The notes under the pieces are model-generated. The model saw nothing but the letters and a program-made list of their open reading frames with translations, made no database searches and was not told the DNA's origin. From the NCBI RefSeq assembly GCF_030272615.1, contig NC_081414.1, positions 234,348,733 through 234,412,732 of the forward strand: 64,000 nucleotides of DNA. The letters are read 5' to 3'. The position numbers and the translations under genes are program-made. Shown in pieces: positions 21,508 through 34,395 of this stretch; position 1 is the first letter of the stretch, and the number at the start of each line of letters is the position of its first letter. Source of the stretch: Cryptomeria japonica (Eukaryota > Streptophyta > Pinopsida > Cupressales > Cupressaceae).

Positions 21508-24500
21508 TTAATTGATTTCATGAAGGCACATAACCCCTAATTCACCTCTGAAATAGGTAAATGTCATCTTCGATAAGGGCTTAGTGAATATGTTTGCTAG
21601 TTGCTCCTTACTGAAAACATGTTGTAGTACAACCTCCTTATTCTAAATGTTTTCTCTCAAAAAGTGATATTTAAGCTCAATATGTTTAGTTCTAGCATGC
21701 AATACTGGATTCTTGGAAATATTTATTGCACTTGTATTATCACAAAATATATTCACCGGTTCAGATACAGGTACCTTGAAACCTTCCAATACATGCTTCA
21801 TCCAAATTACTTGAGTGCAGTTCACAAATGTTGCCACATATTTTGCTTCAGCTGTAGATTTAGAAGTACAACTTTGCTTCTTACTTGTCCATGATACTAA
21901 TCTTCCACTGAGAAAGAACGCTCTACTGGTTGTGCTTTTCTGTTCATCCACATTTCCTCCCCAATCAGAATCAGTATATACCTTGAGATTATAGTCACCA
22001 TTATATGGATACCACAATCCATAATCAACTGTTCCTTTTAGATATCTAAGAATCCTTTTGAGAGCTACCAAGTGGGATTCTCTTGGACATTTCAAAAAAT
22101 GAGCTACTATGCCCGCTGCATGAGCAATATCAGGTCTACTATGTTTACCGATCATTGACTGATACTCTTTTTCATTCACCAGTGTTGAATCATCTTCCTT
22201 GGTCAGTTTATAGCCAATCACCATCGGTGTACCAACCGGTTTGCTTTCCTCCATGTCAAAAGTCTTCAATACCTCTTTGACATACTTGGACTAGGTAATA
22301 AAGATACCCTCTTTCATTTGTTGAATTTTTAAACCAATGAAGAACTTTATTTCTCCTATCAAAGACATCTCAAACTCTTTCTTCATTTCATCTGCAAATG
22401 CATGACTCATTTTATCATCTCCTCCAAAGATTATGTCATCCACAAAAACTTCACAAATCAGAATCTGATCACCTTCTGATTTCAAGTAGATGTTGCTATC
22501 TTCACTTGTTCTCTGAAATCCAATCTTCACAAGATAAGAGTGTAGTCTTTCATACCATGCCCTAGGTGCCTATTTTAGTCCATACAGGGCTTTGTGTAAT
22601 CTACACACCATGCCACTATCTTTTGATAAGGAAAACCCTTCTGGTTGTTCTATATACACTTCCTCTTCTAGGATTCCATTCAAAAAAGCAGATTTCACAT
22701 CCATCTGATAAACCTTAAATCCGTTAAATTCTACAAATGCAAGTAGCATTTGAACACCTTCTAGTCTATCCATAGGAGCAAAAGTTTATCCATAGTCTTC
22801 TCCTTCCTCCTAAGCATATCCCTTACATGCAAGCCTAGCCTTGTTCCTTACAACTATGCCTTCTTCATTTAGCTTATTCCTAAAGACCCATTTGGCATCA
22901 ATGACATTTTTATGTTTCGGTCTGGGCACCAAAGACCATGTCACATTCTTTTCTATCTGCTCTAGTTCTTCTTCCATTGCTTTAATCTAGTCTTCATCTG
23001 TAAGAGCTTCTCTTGAAGCCTTGGGTTCAAATTCAGACATCATGCAAGAGTTTTCTTTCACTTTTCTTCTTGTGAGTATCCCTGCATCTTTATCTCCTAT
23101 GATTTGCTTTGGATCATGATGCAACTTCACATATCTAGGAATGATTCTAGTCTAGTTTGCTATCTTTTCTTCTTCTTCTTCACTAAATTCTTCTTCTTCT
23201 CTCACTACAACTTCTACCAATACAGGAACACTATGATCTTTATGAGTTTCTTTCTTAACCGGTTCCCAGAAGGCTATACCTGGTTCATCTTCCACTTCTT
23301 CGCTGCATGTTTCCTCAAGTTCCTCAGGAGATTCATCAACCCTGACATTGATACTTTCAACAATTTTTTGAGTTCTATTGTTGTAACACTTGAGAGCTTT
23401 GCTCTTAGTGGAATATCCCAGAAATATTCTTTCATCACATTTTGCATCAAATTTGCTCAAATGCTCACCTCTCTTGATATAGCACTTACTACCAAACACT
23501 TTAAAGTAACTCACAGTGGGATTTTTTCTGGTCCAATACTCATAAGGGGTTTTATCTTTGCCTTTCTTGATGAGTACCCGGTTCATAGTATAGACTATAG
23601 TGCTCACCGCTTCTCTCCAAAAAGTGTGAGCAACCTTTCCTTGGATCAACATTGTTCTAGCCGCTTCAATTACAGTCCTGTTATTTCTTTCTGCTATGCC
23701 ATTCTATTGAGGTGTCCTTGGGGTAGAAAACTGCCTCTTGATACTGTTATCTTCATAGTACTTATTGAATTCATCAGAAGTGAATTCTCCTCCTTGATCA
23801 GTTCTCAGGCATTTTATTTTTTTACCACTTTCTTTCTCTACTAATGTTCTAAAAGCTTTGAAGTTTCCAAATGCTTTAGACTTGTCTTTCAAGAATGTGA
23901 CCCACATCATTCTTGAGCAATCATAAATAAGAATCATAAAATACATATCTCCCTAAATACTTCTAGTTTTCATAGGACCACATAAATCAGTATGCACAAG
24001 ATCAAGTAAATTTTCTGCTGAGAAAGACTTACCTTTAAAAGTTGAGGAAGACATCTTCCCAAGTTGACATTCTCTACACAAAAAATTCTCAGGTTTTTTC
24101 AGCAAAGGTAATCCTCTTACCGCCTTGATCTTTCTGGCTTTAATAATGTTGTCAAAGTTCATATGAAAGAGTCTCCTATGCCATATCCAACTATCATCAA
24201 ACTTAGCCACTAAACACTGACTTATCTTGGCATTCAACTGAAATAGGTTACCTTTGGTTTGCTTGCCAGTCGCAATAACTTCACCACTCTTCCCAATTAT
24301 ACTATAGATTCTACCTTTGAATTCGAGAATTAATCCTTTGTCATTCAGTTTAGAAACACTCAACAAGTTATGCTTAAGACCTTCTACCAAGTAGACATCA
24401 TCTGCACTGCTCTTTCCATTCAGTGAGATGGATCCTTTACCTTTCACCAAACATGGTGCATCATTGCTAAATCTGACAGCACCTCCATCATATTCTTCCA

Positions 24501-25596
24501 AAGACAAAAACTTTCTCCTGTCACCAGTCATGTGGTGAGAACAACCACTATCAATTATTCACTCATTAGAGTTGTCAATGTGAGAGACAAGTGCTTTCTT
24601 GTCAAATACTTCTTCCTTTACTGCTACAAACACTATGTCTTCATTTTCTTCATCTTCTGATTTTTCATCAGTGACATCTTCATCCACAACAACTAGACAA
24701 TTTCTTCTTTTTCCTCCTTTATATTTTCTAAACCTCTCTGGTTTATCCTTATTGTCATTGTTAGGACAATTAACAACTATATGTCTTATCTTGTTGCAGG
24801 AAAAAAATTTCAAAGGAAGTTTACCTCTATATTTTCCAGTTCCCTTCGGAAGTCTTTTAGAAAGAAGAGCTTCAAACTCCATTAGAATCTCTTCATCATC
24901 CATATCTCTGCATTGTCTAGACTCATAATTGGTACTAGTTTCTTTTCCTTTTCTGGATGGTACAGTAGATGCTTTAAAGGCTGACTCAATCTTCTGAACA
25001 CTACCATCATAGCTATTCAACTCATATGTAGTTAACTTTGCAATGATAGAATCTAAAGATACCTTGGTTTTATCAATAGACCTTAGTTCCTGGATAACAG
25101 CAACTCTGATTGCATAGATTGGTAAGAATGATCTAAGGAATTTACTAACAATAGTGGTATCATCAATAGTTCCACTAGTGCTTTTGATATCTCCAACCAC
25201 AGTCTTAATCCTAATACCATACTGTTGAATGGTCTCACCTTCAACCATCCTCATATCCTCAAATTTACCTCTAAGGCTTTCTTTCTTAGCTTGCTTTACA
25301 TGCTCATCACCACCATAGATGTTTTCCAGTGCATCCCATACATCCTTAGGTGTGTCCTTGTCTTGTACATCAATAAACTCAATATCTAACAGGCTGTTGA
25401 TAAGGGCTTCCATGACTTGCCCATTTTCCTGGATCTCTCTCTTCTGATCATCAGTCAGAGTGCCAATGGAAGTAACATAGGCATTCTCAACATAGCTCCA
25501 GTGTTGAGCACCCATACTCTTGATGTAAATATTCATTATGTCCTTCCATATCTTAAAGATATCTCTATTGAACTTAGGACCTTCCCTCTTCATCAT
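21508..25596 (-). pseudogene. copia gag-pol polyprotein (gag, protease, integrase, RT, RNase H)
   Basis: All pieces between 25596 and the TAA at 21508-21510 are in one frame (1,363 codons) with no frameshift and about a dozen stops, mainly CAG to TAG. Gag (25596-24559) has the UBN2-type core (GQVMEALINSLLDIEFID, DTPKDVWDALENIYGG) and a knuckle FFSCNKIRHIVVNC whose first Cys is lost. Protease: DSGCSHHMTGD just after TGA 24556 (TGG to TGA fits). Integrase: WHRRLFHMN and CRECQLGK zinc ligands, HTDLCGP, CLRTDQGGEF and NGIAERNNRT with [25 protein letters not shown] and FVDDIIFGGDD. RNase H: VYTDSDWGG, STAEAKYVA and IFCDNTSAIN. About five codons seem missing between SMIG and RPDIAHA near 22150. Catalytic residues survive, but the protein cannot be made. 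Confidence 0.93.
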
Positions 25597-25653
25597 TACA
25601 GTAGGATCTTTTACCTCAAGCGGTTAAGCTTATATTACCAAGGACCTGGAGTT

Positions 25654-25665
25654 GCTTTGATACCA
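25654..25665 (-). other. Primer binding site of the copia element
   Basis: Minus strand TGGTATCAAAGC, two bases from the LTR end. It is the initiator tRNA-Met complement with one base different from the site at 6268-6279. Confidence 0.88.
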
Positions 25666-25667
25666 AT

Positions 25668-27132
25668 TGATGAATAATGATGAACAACAGATACCCCAAC
25701 GGGTACTGAAAGGGGGGGGGGGTGAATCAGTACAGACAAAAAATCTCCCAATAACTTATCTACCTAAAGCAATACCAACTGGATATCACCATTACTAAAC
25801 TTAACCACAACAATACCGGTTAAACACAGTAAGACACCAAACACCATAAACCGATAAGTTTGAACACTTCAAATATGATCAATACTTGACATCAATTTCA
25901 CCCATAAACATATGCATGTGGCATACTAGTAGTTCCATAACCTTTTAACTCTGCATGCATAATCTTTCAAACAAATACTTCATAAACATCACATGAAAAA
26001 TGCATAACACATAACGCAAAAAATTTTCACATGGAAACCCAAATGGAAAAAACCACGGTGGGAATGAATACCCATAAGCTTGTTTTGAACTCTTTTGAAG
26101 CTCGCCCTGTTAGGAGCCTAGTCCGGTTAAAGACTTTACAATAAGGTTCTGCTAGGAACCGATCCTGTTAGAGATCACCCAGTTAAGGGATGGTTATATA
26201 CCCTGTTAAAGGTTAAAACCCCGCTAAAGGTTACCTCGCTAGAGGATTTGAAGAACTCAATGATCTTGAGTCATCTGGTTACAAGTTTTACAATAAGCCT
26301 GTTAAAGCTACCCGGTAAAGGGATTTTCCAACTGTTGAAATGGTTAGAAGACAACAGGTAAAACTTCTAATCTGATAACAACACTACATACCAAGGCAGA
26401 TCCTTTTCATATCCTCTACTTTGCAATCACACTCTGCAGTTTCCCACTCATTGGTCTAGCAAGTATCTCATCACTCGGATACACACAACATTTGCCAACA
26501 ACTTTACAATAACAAACATCATTGACCTTATAGATAACAGATAGGTCAGTAGCATAAACCCTAAACCCTAAGCATCTTAGGTTTACAACACAGGTGGTCC
26601 AATCCTGACCATCCAAATACATTGCATAGAGTATTATAATTTCATACAGATCACAAGACAATCTGCATCATTCATTCTTCACCGCACATGGGAATCAGTA
26701 ACCCATCATGCTCTCTTCTCATTCCACTAAGAAGAATGATCATTCCCGAGGTAGACTTGAAATGCGGTTGATCTATTCATACCTCAATACTTTACGCGCA
26801 CAAGGCTAACGTGGCACCTCGATCTCCTTCACATCTCTTAGCTAACTCATCACAAAGTATAATCGGTTGCATCGCACAAGCTGGATCGCCAAACCGATAA
26901 CCGTAGAGTTGAGACTATCAACTAGTAGTCACACTTAGTGAAACCCTGACACCATTTCACTACATCTCTTCATACCTCTTCATACCGGTTCACCAACTTC
27001 TTTCATACTGCATACTGGTTCACTTACACTTATTGACATCAATGACAACATACATTATCATCATATCAACATACCAGTTCATCAAATGCTATCATATCCA
27101 ACAATCTCCCCATATGCCAACAATATCCAACA
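25668..27132 (-). repeat. 5' LTR of the copia element
   Basis: 1,465 bp, TGATGAATAATG to ATATCCAACA on the plus strand. It is slightly longer than the other LTR because of small indels, including an extra GGTTAAAACCCCGCTAAA block near 26210. The telo-box-like AAACCCTAAACCCTAAG recurs near 26557. Confidence 0.9.
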
Positions 27133-27795
27133 GTTTATTCCTTCATGCCCTCAAAGATGAGTGATTATGCTCAATGCGTTGCCTAAATTTGGAGACTCAA
27201 CATCTTTATAGGCTCACTAACCAAATTATAGCCTATGAGGTCTGGACGAATGCGCTTAACATCATAGTACTTCTAGAGTAAGGCACCTAGCACCCTAGTC
27301 CTCTTGGACTATGACACACAACACCATGGTCCAGCCAAAAGGGGCCCAAATTTGAACACCCTCTAATGGTAAAAAATTGTTGAGAAGTAAAGTTCTCCCT
27401 GATGTTAGCCTTTTTCAAAATTTCAATAAGTTTTGTTTGGTTGATTATAAAATAAATTCTTACTCCCTAATTTGAAACATCTTTGACATCTTTTGATAAG
27501 CAATTCAATTCCAATTGATAAATAAATCAAAATGGGTTTATGGTTGACAATATTGTTTATAGCTAAAATACATAAGCGTGTTTCATATATGTTTTTGGTT
27601 AGTCTTAATGTTTGGTTATGGACCTATAGTCTGCTCAGTATCCCACTATATGGGACATACTATGTATTTTTATTTATTTTTAAATGGTATAAATATATGG
27701 GAGATGGACCAAATTCCTCACTTGGATGAACAAAAAAATGGCTTAACTAACTAAGGTCCTCTTCACTTTAAAACCAAACTAACAATTCCAAAGAG

Positions 27796-28139
27796 ATATA
27801 ATTGCATGTCAGGATATTAAAGGAAAACAATGAGACTGAATTATTTCACGTTTCCACACATTCGTGCTAGAAGTGATTGTATTTAACTCTTGCTTTATTC
27901 CTTCATTAACTAGGCAATTGATTACCTTGTTCAAACTCCTTCTATACTATTTGAAGGAAATACTAGACAATTGATATAATTGCATGTTAGGGGGTCTTAA
28001 AGGAAAATAGTGAGATTGAATTTTTTCACGTTTCCATACATTCGTGCTATAAGTGATAGTAGTTAACTTTTTCTTTATTCCTTCATTAACTAGACAATTG
28101 ATTAACTTGTTCAAACTCCTATACTGTTTGAAGTAAATC
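27796..28139. repeat. Two tandem copies of a 178-bp unit
   Basis: ATATAATTGCATGT starts at 27796 and again at 27974. The copies share TTCACGTTTCCA.ACATTCGTGCTA, CTTTATTCCTTCATTAACTA and CAATTGATTA.CTTGTTCAAA, about 88% alike by eye. The second copy ends near 28139. Confidence 0.8.
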
Positions 28140-30831
28140 TATACATTTTTTTTAACTTAGGCTAAGAACTTCCTAATGCATCTATTTACATTCGAACTCA
28201 ATCTCTTTCCCTTATTAATAGAGTTTATCACAACAATAATGTCACCTTTAACAACCAATTTAGAATAGTTTTGTGAGTCTTCCACTCTCAACCTTGTAAA
28301 CAAAGCTTCACATTTATACATGTTATTGGTTCATATCCCCAAGAATAATAGGCTTTCATCTTTCAAAAGCCCTGAAGATAGTAAACTCCCTTCCAACTAG
28401 TTTAAGGTTGTCCTAAGCTACCCTATTGAAGTTTAATTTGGAGAAACCCTTTGAGGGATAGATCATAAAACTTATCATGGAGCTTATGTCTCTAGAGCTT
28501 TCTAATCTCTCTCCAAATGGTTCCCATAGAATGAAATACAAGTGCATGTTTAATTTTGGAAAGAAAAAAAATCAAAAGTACATGAAAATAATAGCCCATG
28601 TCAAGATGTTATGTTGTTGAGATCTTATATCTAATAAAATATAATTTTTAGGAGAAGTAATGAGCCTCTTTAAGCTTATGAAATTGAGGTTAAGCATATA
28701 AATTAAGAAGTGAATATTAGAAAAAGAATCGCCTTGATGCATCTTAAGGATGCTAATTATGTTTGATGATCTCTTTCATGAATTGAGCTACCCATAATGA
28801 ATAAGATGTTGTAAAGAGCCCTGAGTTTCATCATGGTACTAAATTTAACTCATTTTTACACATAAGTTGAAAAATCCTAAAATAATCATCTATTAGTCCA
28901 ATTTAACTTCCTTTCACTCTTATCATATCCCATTTTACTCATTTTCACATCCTAGATTGGATCACGGTTGTGATTATGTCTCTTGGCTAGAAACTCACAT
29001 AGTTGCATAGTCTAAATTGAAAAACATCTCTTGATAACCTTGAGCTAATTCAGTCACCAATTTAGACCATTGCCTCATTAGCTTGTGCATCAAAATATAT
29101 GTTTGAACACTTAGGATGTCATATTAAAAGAGAAGCCTTATGACATTAGTATTCATGATTTTTAAATGATAAGCAATTACCAAAAAACTCCCTCAAGTGC
29201 ATTATCAAGTAGCAGCATAAATAAATTGTTACAATCAACAAAAATAAGAGAAGATCTAGTTATTTGCATGGTTGTATTTTTTATCTTTGATTTTGAGAAA
29301 ATAATAATGATCTATGTGACTAAGGGTTATGGAAGTTCCACACCTCATTACTTGCATAATAAACATCCCAATGTTTATGTTAACACCACATCAAACTAAA
29401 ATAACATATCTTTCCTATGTTCACAATTTTTTGATGTTCATGGTCATATAGGATAAAGTTGTGCCGATGAGACAGTATTGTGCTAGAGTGATTAAATAAT
29501 GTGCAATGTCTTAGAGAGAAGAAACAAGGGATATGTTTGTGCATGCATTATACATGCTCTTTCAAATGTAAAATTTGGTCTTTGATTTACATTAGCCAAA
29601 ATACATTAGTTAAATACAAAGACAACCAACCACACTAAGATAAGCACATTCTTACACACTTATTTCATTTATCATGCCACTGTTATAGTCTCAAGTCATT
29701 TAATTAATTTAAATTCTAATTAATTAGATTAGCTTATTATATTAATTAAACATCTAAATTAAGGGAAAGTGGTTTTATTTCTTTACATTAATAAAGAAGC
29801 TTTATGTTTGTCCACTATACATTTAGAAGGTTGATGTCTAAGTTCATTTAGAATCCATTGGGCAAGCTTACACCCATTTTAAAAACTATACTAAATTTGT
29901 ACAGAAAAAATATATAATAATTTTTTTTTGGAAAGACTCGGATGAAATGGCAATAGGTTCACAAATCAATAAACTTACTAAATTTTACTAAACATGAACA
30001 AATTAAGTTATTATAAAGAAGAATCTTATAATTAAAATTATATATTTAGAAACTCCAAAAACTTAATTATTCATATTATTTGGTATATGCTTTGTGTTCC
30101 CACTATGTTTAATAGAATATTCATTGATACTCGTATTAAACATCTACTAATTTGGTGGGATACCCATATTAAAAATTTGCTAAATAAAAAAAAATTCAAA
30201 CTTTTTGAACACTTAAAATATATTATCCTCATAATTACTAAATTATCTCAATTTACATTAATCTTATGTATATATTATTAGAAAATAAATATATATATAT
30301 ATATTAACATACATGGGTGACATTTTTCATGAAGTGTGAGGTAGATAAAATAAAAAAACATGTAGTGGGTGTAGTTCTATTAAAAAAAAAACCTATGTAC
30401 TAGTCTTTCTATTTTGCAGTAAGAGTTATTTAAATAGTATAAACTTTTTGAAAGGAAGTCACATGTGGAGTCAATACGTATTCACTTTTTCCATTGTCTA
30501 TTTTATTGCCAACTTGTGATTAAGTACCTTCTTTCCCCAACATTTCGTTTTCTTCCTTTCTTACACTCTGTTAGTTGGACCCACTTCCACGTGTCAGTGT
30601 CACAGCCCTTCTAGTTGCACCCTTAAACCTAACGTTCATTTTTTCTGCAAAACCTCGGCCGTTGCGCGAAGTTACCTACCAAGCCATAAAATTAATTTTT
30701 CCAAAGGGTATTTAAAAATGTCAATACGAGCCAATCATTTCATACTTTCAACATCACCACGGATGAGTTAAAAAAGAAGGTTGGTTTTTTTGGTTTTTTT
30801 GTTTTTTTTGGGTGGTGTGGTAGGGCTGAAG

Positions 30832-30978
30832 CTATTCCGGTTTCAAAACAGATCTTTTGTACAGCGTGATAGCGACGTGTTAGTCAATCGCAGTCATTTA
30901 TTGCAAAATCAACGGTGTAAAATGTGCTACTAACATGCGTGTTAGTCAATCCGTATTGCCGTTTTGGAACCAGAATAG
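30832..30978. mobile_element. Small inverted-repeat element (candidate MITE)
   Basis: CTATTCCGGTTTCAAAAC at the left end matches the complement of the right end, CTATTCTGGTTCCAAAAC, with two mismatches, enclosing about 110 bp. Inside, CGTGTTAGTCAATC occurs twice. A direct repeat, GTGTGGTAGGG, lies outside each end (near 30815 and 30987) but not flush with the ends, so the class is undecided. Confidence 0.5.
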
Positions 30979-33900
30979 ACGCGTCCGTGTGGTAGGGATT
31001 GAGTTTGGTTTGGTTAATTGATTTAGAAAGAAAGAAAGATTTTTTTTAATCTACCATGTCAAATGATCTATTCCCGTTTCTCAACACATGGGTGAGAGTT
31101 TGGATATACAATATAAAATCATGATTAGAACAATGTATAGCATTGTATAGAGAATTTTATTGTCTTAAATAGTATTGTCATGAGAATTTTATTGTCTTAA
31201 ATTGGATTGTCATGTCATGTAGTCTAGTTTTGGATCAAGTCTCATCACGTCGATCAATATGAGTGATGTGCCTTCACCTTTTGTTAGTATGGGTTTTTGT
31301 GTGAGGCCCCACCTCAACTCAGTGTGACATATCAGTGGTTTTTATGATGAGACTATTATGGATGCTTTATTTTTTATGCATTATGGATTTAGAACTTATA
31401 TGATTCCATGATTTGGATAACATTGCTATATGTTGATGTTTTATTTATATGCTTTATGATATAGAACACTACATGATTTTTGAATAGGATGAATTTGCGG
31501 TGATAAATGTCGTTATTGAATTTGCAGGACTTTACTATGATGATAGAAATATGATGTATTAAATTGTTTAGATGTAAATTGTATGCAAGTGATGATGTGT
31601 ATTATTATTCTTGTGATTTATATTACATGAGGTTACTTGAAGCTACTAATGTGTAAATTGAGATGCACAGGAAGTTATCCATGTGACCATGGAAATATTA
31701 CAGAGAACCAAACCTAGACCTATGTATGTTCGTAGAGCCAGGGTTTGTCTATTTGGAGAGACAACACCCCATTTGTGTTGTATTTTATTCGTAACATTAA
31801 ATGATACATGTGTGTTAAGTGTTATTTAATTGATTTAGGTAAAATCCACAAGAGACGCGATTTCATGTATAAATTTGTAAAAGTATTTTTTTTGTGTCAC
31901 TTGACATGTGTGGATTTATGTTTGAATTTTTAAATTTGTCTTTTGGTGGGAATTGTTTAACTATAGTTTTTTCAATTAATGTAATGTGATGTCATAAATG
32001 CCTTGGGAAAATAATCTTTCAGATGGTCAACATAGGTTTGACCCGAAAATAAACTTCAGAGGAGTTAAAAAAGGGTTAAATGGACACCTAGGGGTAGCTT
32101 AATAGGGTTTCATAAAGCCCATAAGGTATACCTAAGGGTTAGGGGTAATTTTAGGCAAGTTTCTACTCCCATGTGACCTTTTAGACACCCTAAAAAGTGA
32201 CTTTTCTAAGTTGTGCCAAAATTGAACTAGAAGACTTGAACTAAGTTGAAAACCTTCCTTTTCGAATGAGAGTTTCCTTTCCCATTTTATCTTACCTTCC
32301 TTTTTAGTTTTTAGAAACTTGTGAGAACTTTCACAAGGGGCTTCTTAAGCAAGAATTAGAAAATTAGTGAGTAATCACCCACTCTCCATTTATGGAGACA
32401 AAAGAATTTTGAAAATAAAAAAATAGATTTTTGGATTGAGAATTTGGCTAAGGGTAGAAAGAGAAGAACCGTGGAATTGGGCTGCTCATCCTCAACAAAA
32501 CTAGCATACCTTTGGGCAATTTAAGGTTGGTTGTATTTTTCTTATAATGATCTCTTATTGCATGTGTTTTGAAAGTAATGTTTGTGTAAAAGACTAGTTT
32601 TCCATGCATGTTTCCTTGGAAATTTATTTGGTATTTTGTGTTTATACAATGTATGTGTTTTGGGAGTAATCAAGACCTCCTACTCTTGGGAGAGAGGAGG
32701 ATCTTGTGGGTGGTAGAAGTGACAACCCTCGAGTGAGAGGCTCTAGTTATGAGAGTGATCACAAGGAATTTTATGTGACCCTTGCTACATGGCTTGTTTA
32801 TGCATTGGGGGTCATAAGGAGGGAAATAAGGCATGAATGTCTTAGGGGGCATAAGGAATATGGGGTTATGATACTTGATGTATTTGGTTTGCCATGAGGT
32901 GGCTATATGTTTTTCCATACTTGCAGTTTCCTTAGAGTACTTGGTCCACTACCACCCTTAAAAAGGACATCACTAATGTTTGGTGCAATGTAGCCCGAGT
33001 TGGGAGTGTGTTTGAGTTTGTGTGTATTCTGTCTTTTGTGATTGCATGTTTGTTACCCGTCTAGGGCTTGGTTCTCCGAGCTTGGGGTGGCTACCAGTTA
33101 GCCTAGGCTGGGAGGTAAGCACTCCATGGTCATAGTTTTGATTTATTTGCAAGTTGTTAGAAGAAATATCAGGGCATGCAGTTATAGTAGAAGATATTGA
33201 GTTAAAAAAAAATGTTGTAAATGTAATTAATACCCTTTGAAAAGTCCTCATTTGTTTGAAACGAGAGGCTATTTGTAAAATAACAATAAAGACTTGGGAA
33301 TATGTTATTTGTTATATATATATGCAGAAATTATCATGTTATTTTGTAGAAAAGATAAATGGTTTATTTCTAAAGTTCTAGTCCTAAAGTTGAGGTTAAA
33401 TCTTGTAGAGTATTTAATATTTCTTGAAAGAAAATAAGTTAAATTTATTCTTTTATTTAATTGAAAGGAAATAGAATTGATTTTGCATGCATGCAAAGGC
33501 TGAAAATAAAAGCATTTAGGACTATACATGGAAATGTGAAAGTATTTTGATTAAATCTGTGATTTTATTTTTCATGCAGAAAAAAAAATATAAAATTATC
33601 ATAACCATCTCTATAGTTTAATTTAATAAATTCTTTATTTAATATAGTTATTGTTTTAGGATTAGTTAACTCTGTTATTTAATTTTATTACAGAAAGTAC
33701 ATCTAGAGTAAATAGTCTAATTAATTTAAGTAATATGCTACTTATCTAGTTGCAGTTTAAATTTTATTAAATTCTGACAATACTTTATTACAAAAATTGC
33801 ATCCAAAGTCATATAGTTATTCTTTGCTTTATAGAATTTAAAAAAACAAAGGAAAAATAATATGTACTTAAATTTAAACCCGATGACTGTAACTTTACTG

Positions 33901-33985
33901 GTTAAAATGTTTCATTGAGCAGTATCATTATCTATTTTCTTAAAAAAAAAAAAAAACACAAAACCATGATCCAATATGCACCTAA

Positions 33986-34003
<18 letters not shown>

Positions 34004-34065
<62 letters not shown>
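34004..34065 (+). repeat. (GA)n microsatellite
   Basis: About 30 AG dinucleotides flanked by (TA)n, present only in the left LTR. The matching place in the right LTR (43064-43104) has TA repeats only, so this arose after insertion or was lost on the right. Confidence 0.95.
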
Positions 34066-34067
<2 letters not shown>

Positions 34068-34170
34068 TATATATATATATATAAACAAAAAATAATAATT
34101 AAATAAACTTTAAAAAAAATAATAATAATAATTTTGGCATGCTTTATCGGGGGGGGGTCGGCCAGGGCCG

Positions 34171-34395
34171 AACCCACTGTGCCCTGCACAGGGGTCGGCG
34201 GCCGAGCCCACTGTGCCTTGCACAGTGGCCAGCGGGGCCGAGCCCACTATGCACTGCACTGTGGTCGGCGGCCGAGCCCACTGTGCACTGCACAGTAGCC
34301 GGCGGCGCCGCCCACTGTGCATTGCATAGTGGCCGGCGAAGCCGAGCCCACTGTGCAATGCACAGTGGACGGCGCGGGCCAAAACCACAGTGGGA
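34171..34395 (+). repeat. GC-rich palindromic tandem array, left LTR
   Basis: Six full units of about 35 bp plus one collapsed unit. Each has a near-palindromic core CCCACTGTGC.TTGCACAGTGG followed by a CCGGCGGCCG-like spacer. The core can form a hairpin in either strand. The seventh unit has lost about 12 bp from the middle of its palindrome (ACCACAGTGGG). Confidence 0.9.

Larger units (their letters stand above)
19805..27132 (-). mobile_element. Complete Ty1/copia retrotransposon, decayed
   Basis: 7,328 bp with LTRs 19805-21250 and 25668-27132, a primer binding site at 25654-25665 and a polypurine tract at 21251-21266, all consistent with minus-strand orientation. The LTRs are roughly 92% identical over the first 200 bp by eye, so the insertion is old. 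Flanks are gtttc (19800-19804) and gttta (27133-27137), an imperfect 5-bp target duplication. It is inserted in the LTR of the element at 18363-19804. Protease, integrase, RT and RNase H order is copia type. Confidence 0.92.
27133..31299. other. AT-rich region without a gene
   Basis: The first few hundred bases are probably the remainder of the LTR broken at 19804. The rest has no reading frame above about 80 codons and no recognisable motif, apart from the tandem duplication at 27796 and the inverted-repeat element at 30832. 30540-30720 is less AT-rich, with ACGTGTC and TATTTAAA, but no transcript can be argued. Confidence 0.5.

Noticed and set aside
23104-23844. 246-codon plus-strand frame, Phe-rich
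   Set aside because: Antisense shadow of the copia integrase/RT linker; Phe runs are the complement of Glu/Lys codons.
30540-30720. Promoter of a host gene (ACGTGTC and TATTTAAA)
   Set aside because: No coding exon or transcript signal follows before the gypsy LTR; motifs this short occur by chance.
32670-32918. Pair of overlapping reading frames conserved at 41747-41995
   Set aside because: Conservation is explained by the two LTRs of one element being copies; no protein feature is present.
33915-34106. Arg/Glu repeat reading frame
   Set aside because: It is the translation of the GA and TA microsatellites.
34171-34395. CRISPR-like array
   Set aside because: Units are about 35 bp, adjacent, without unique spacers, and lie in a plant LTR.
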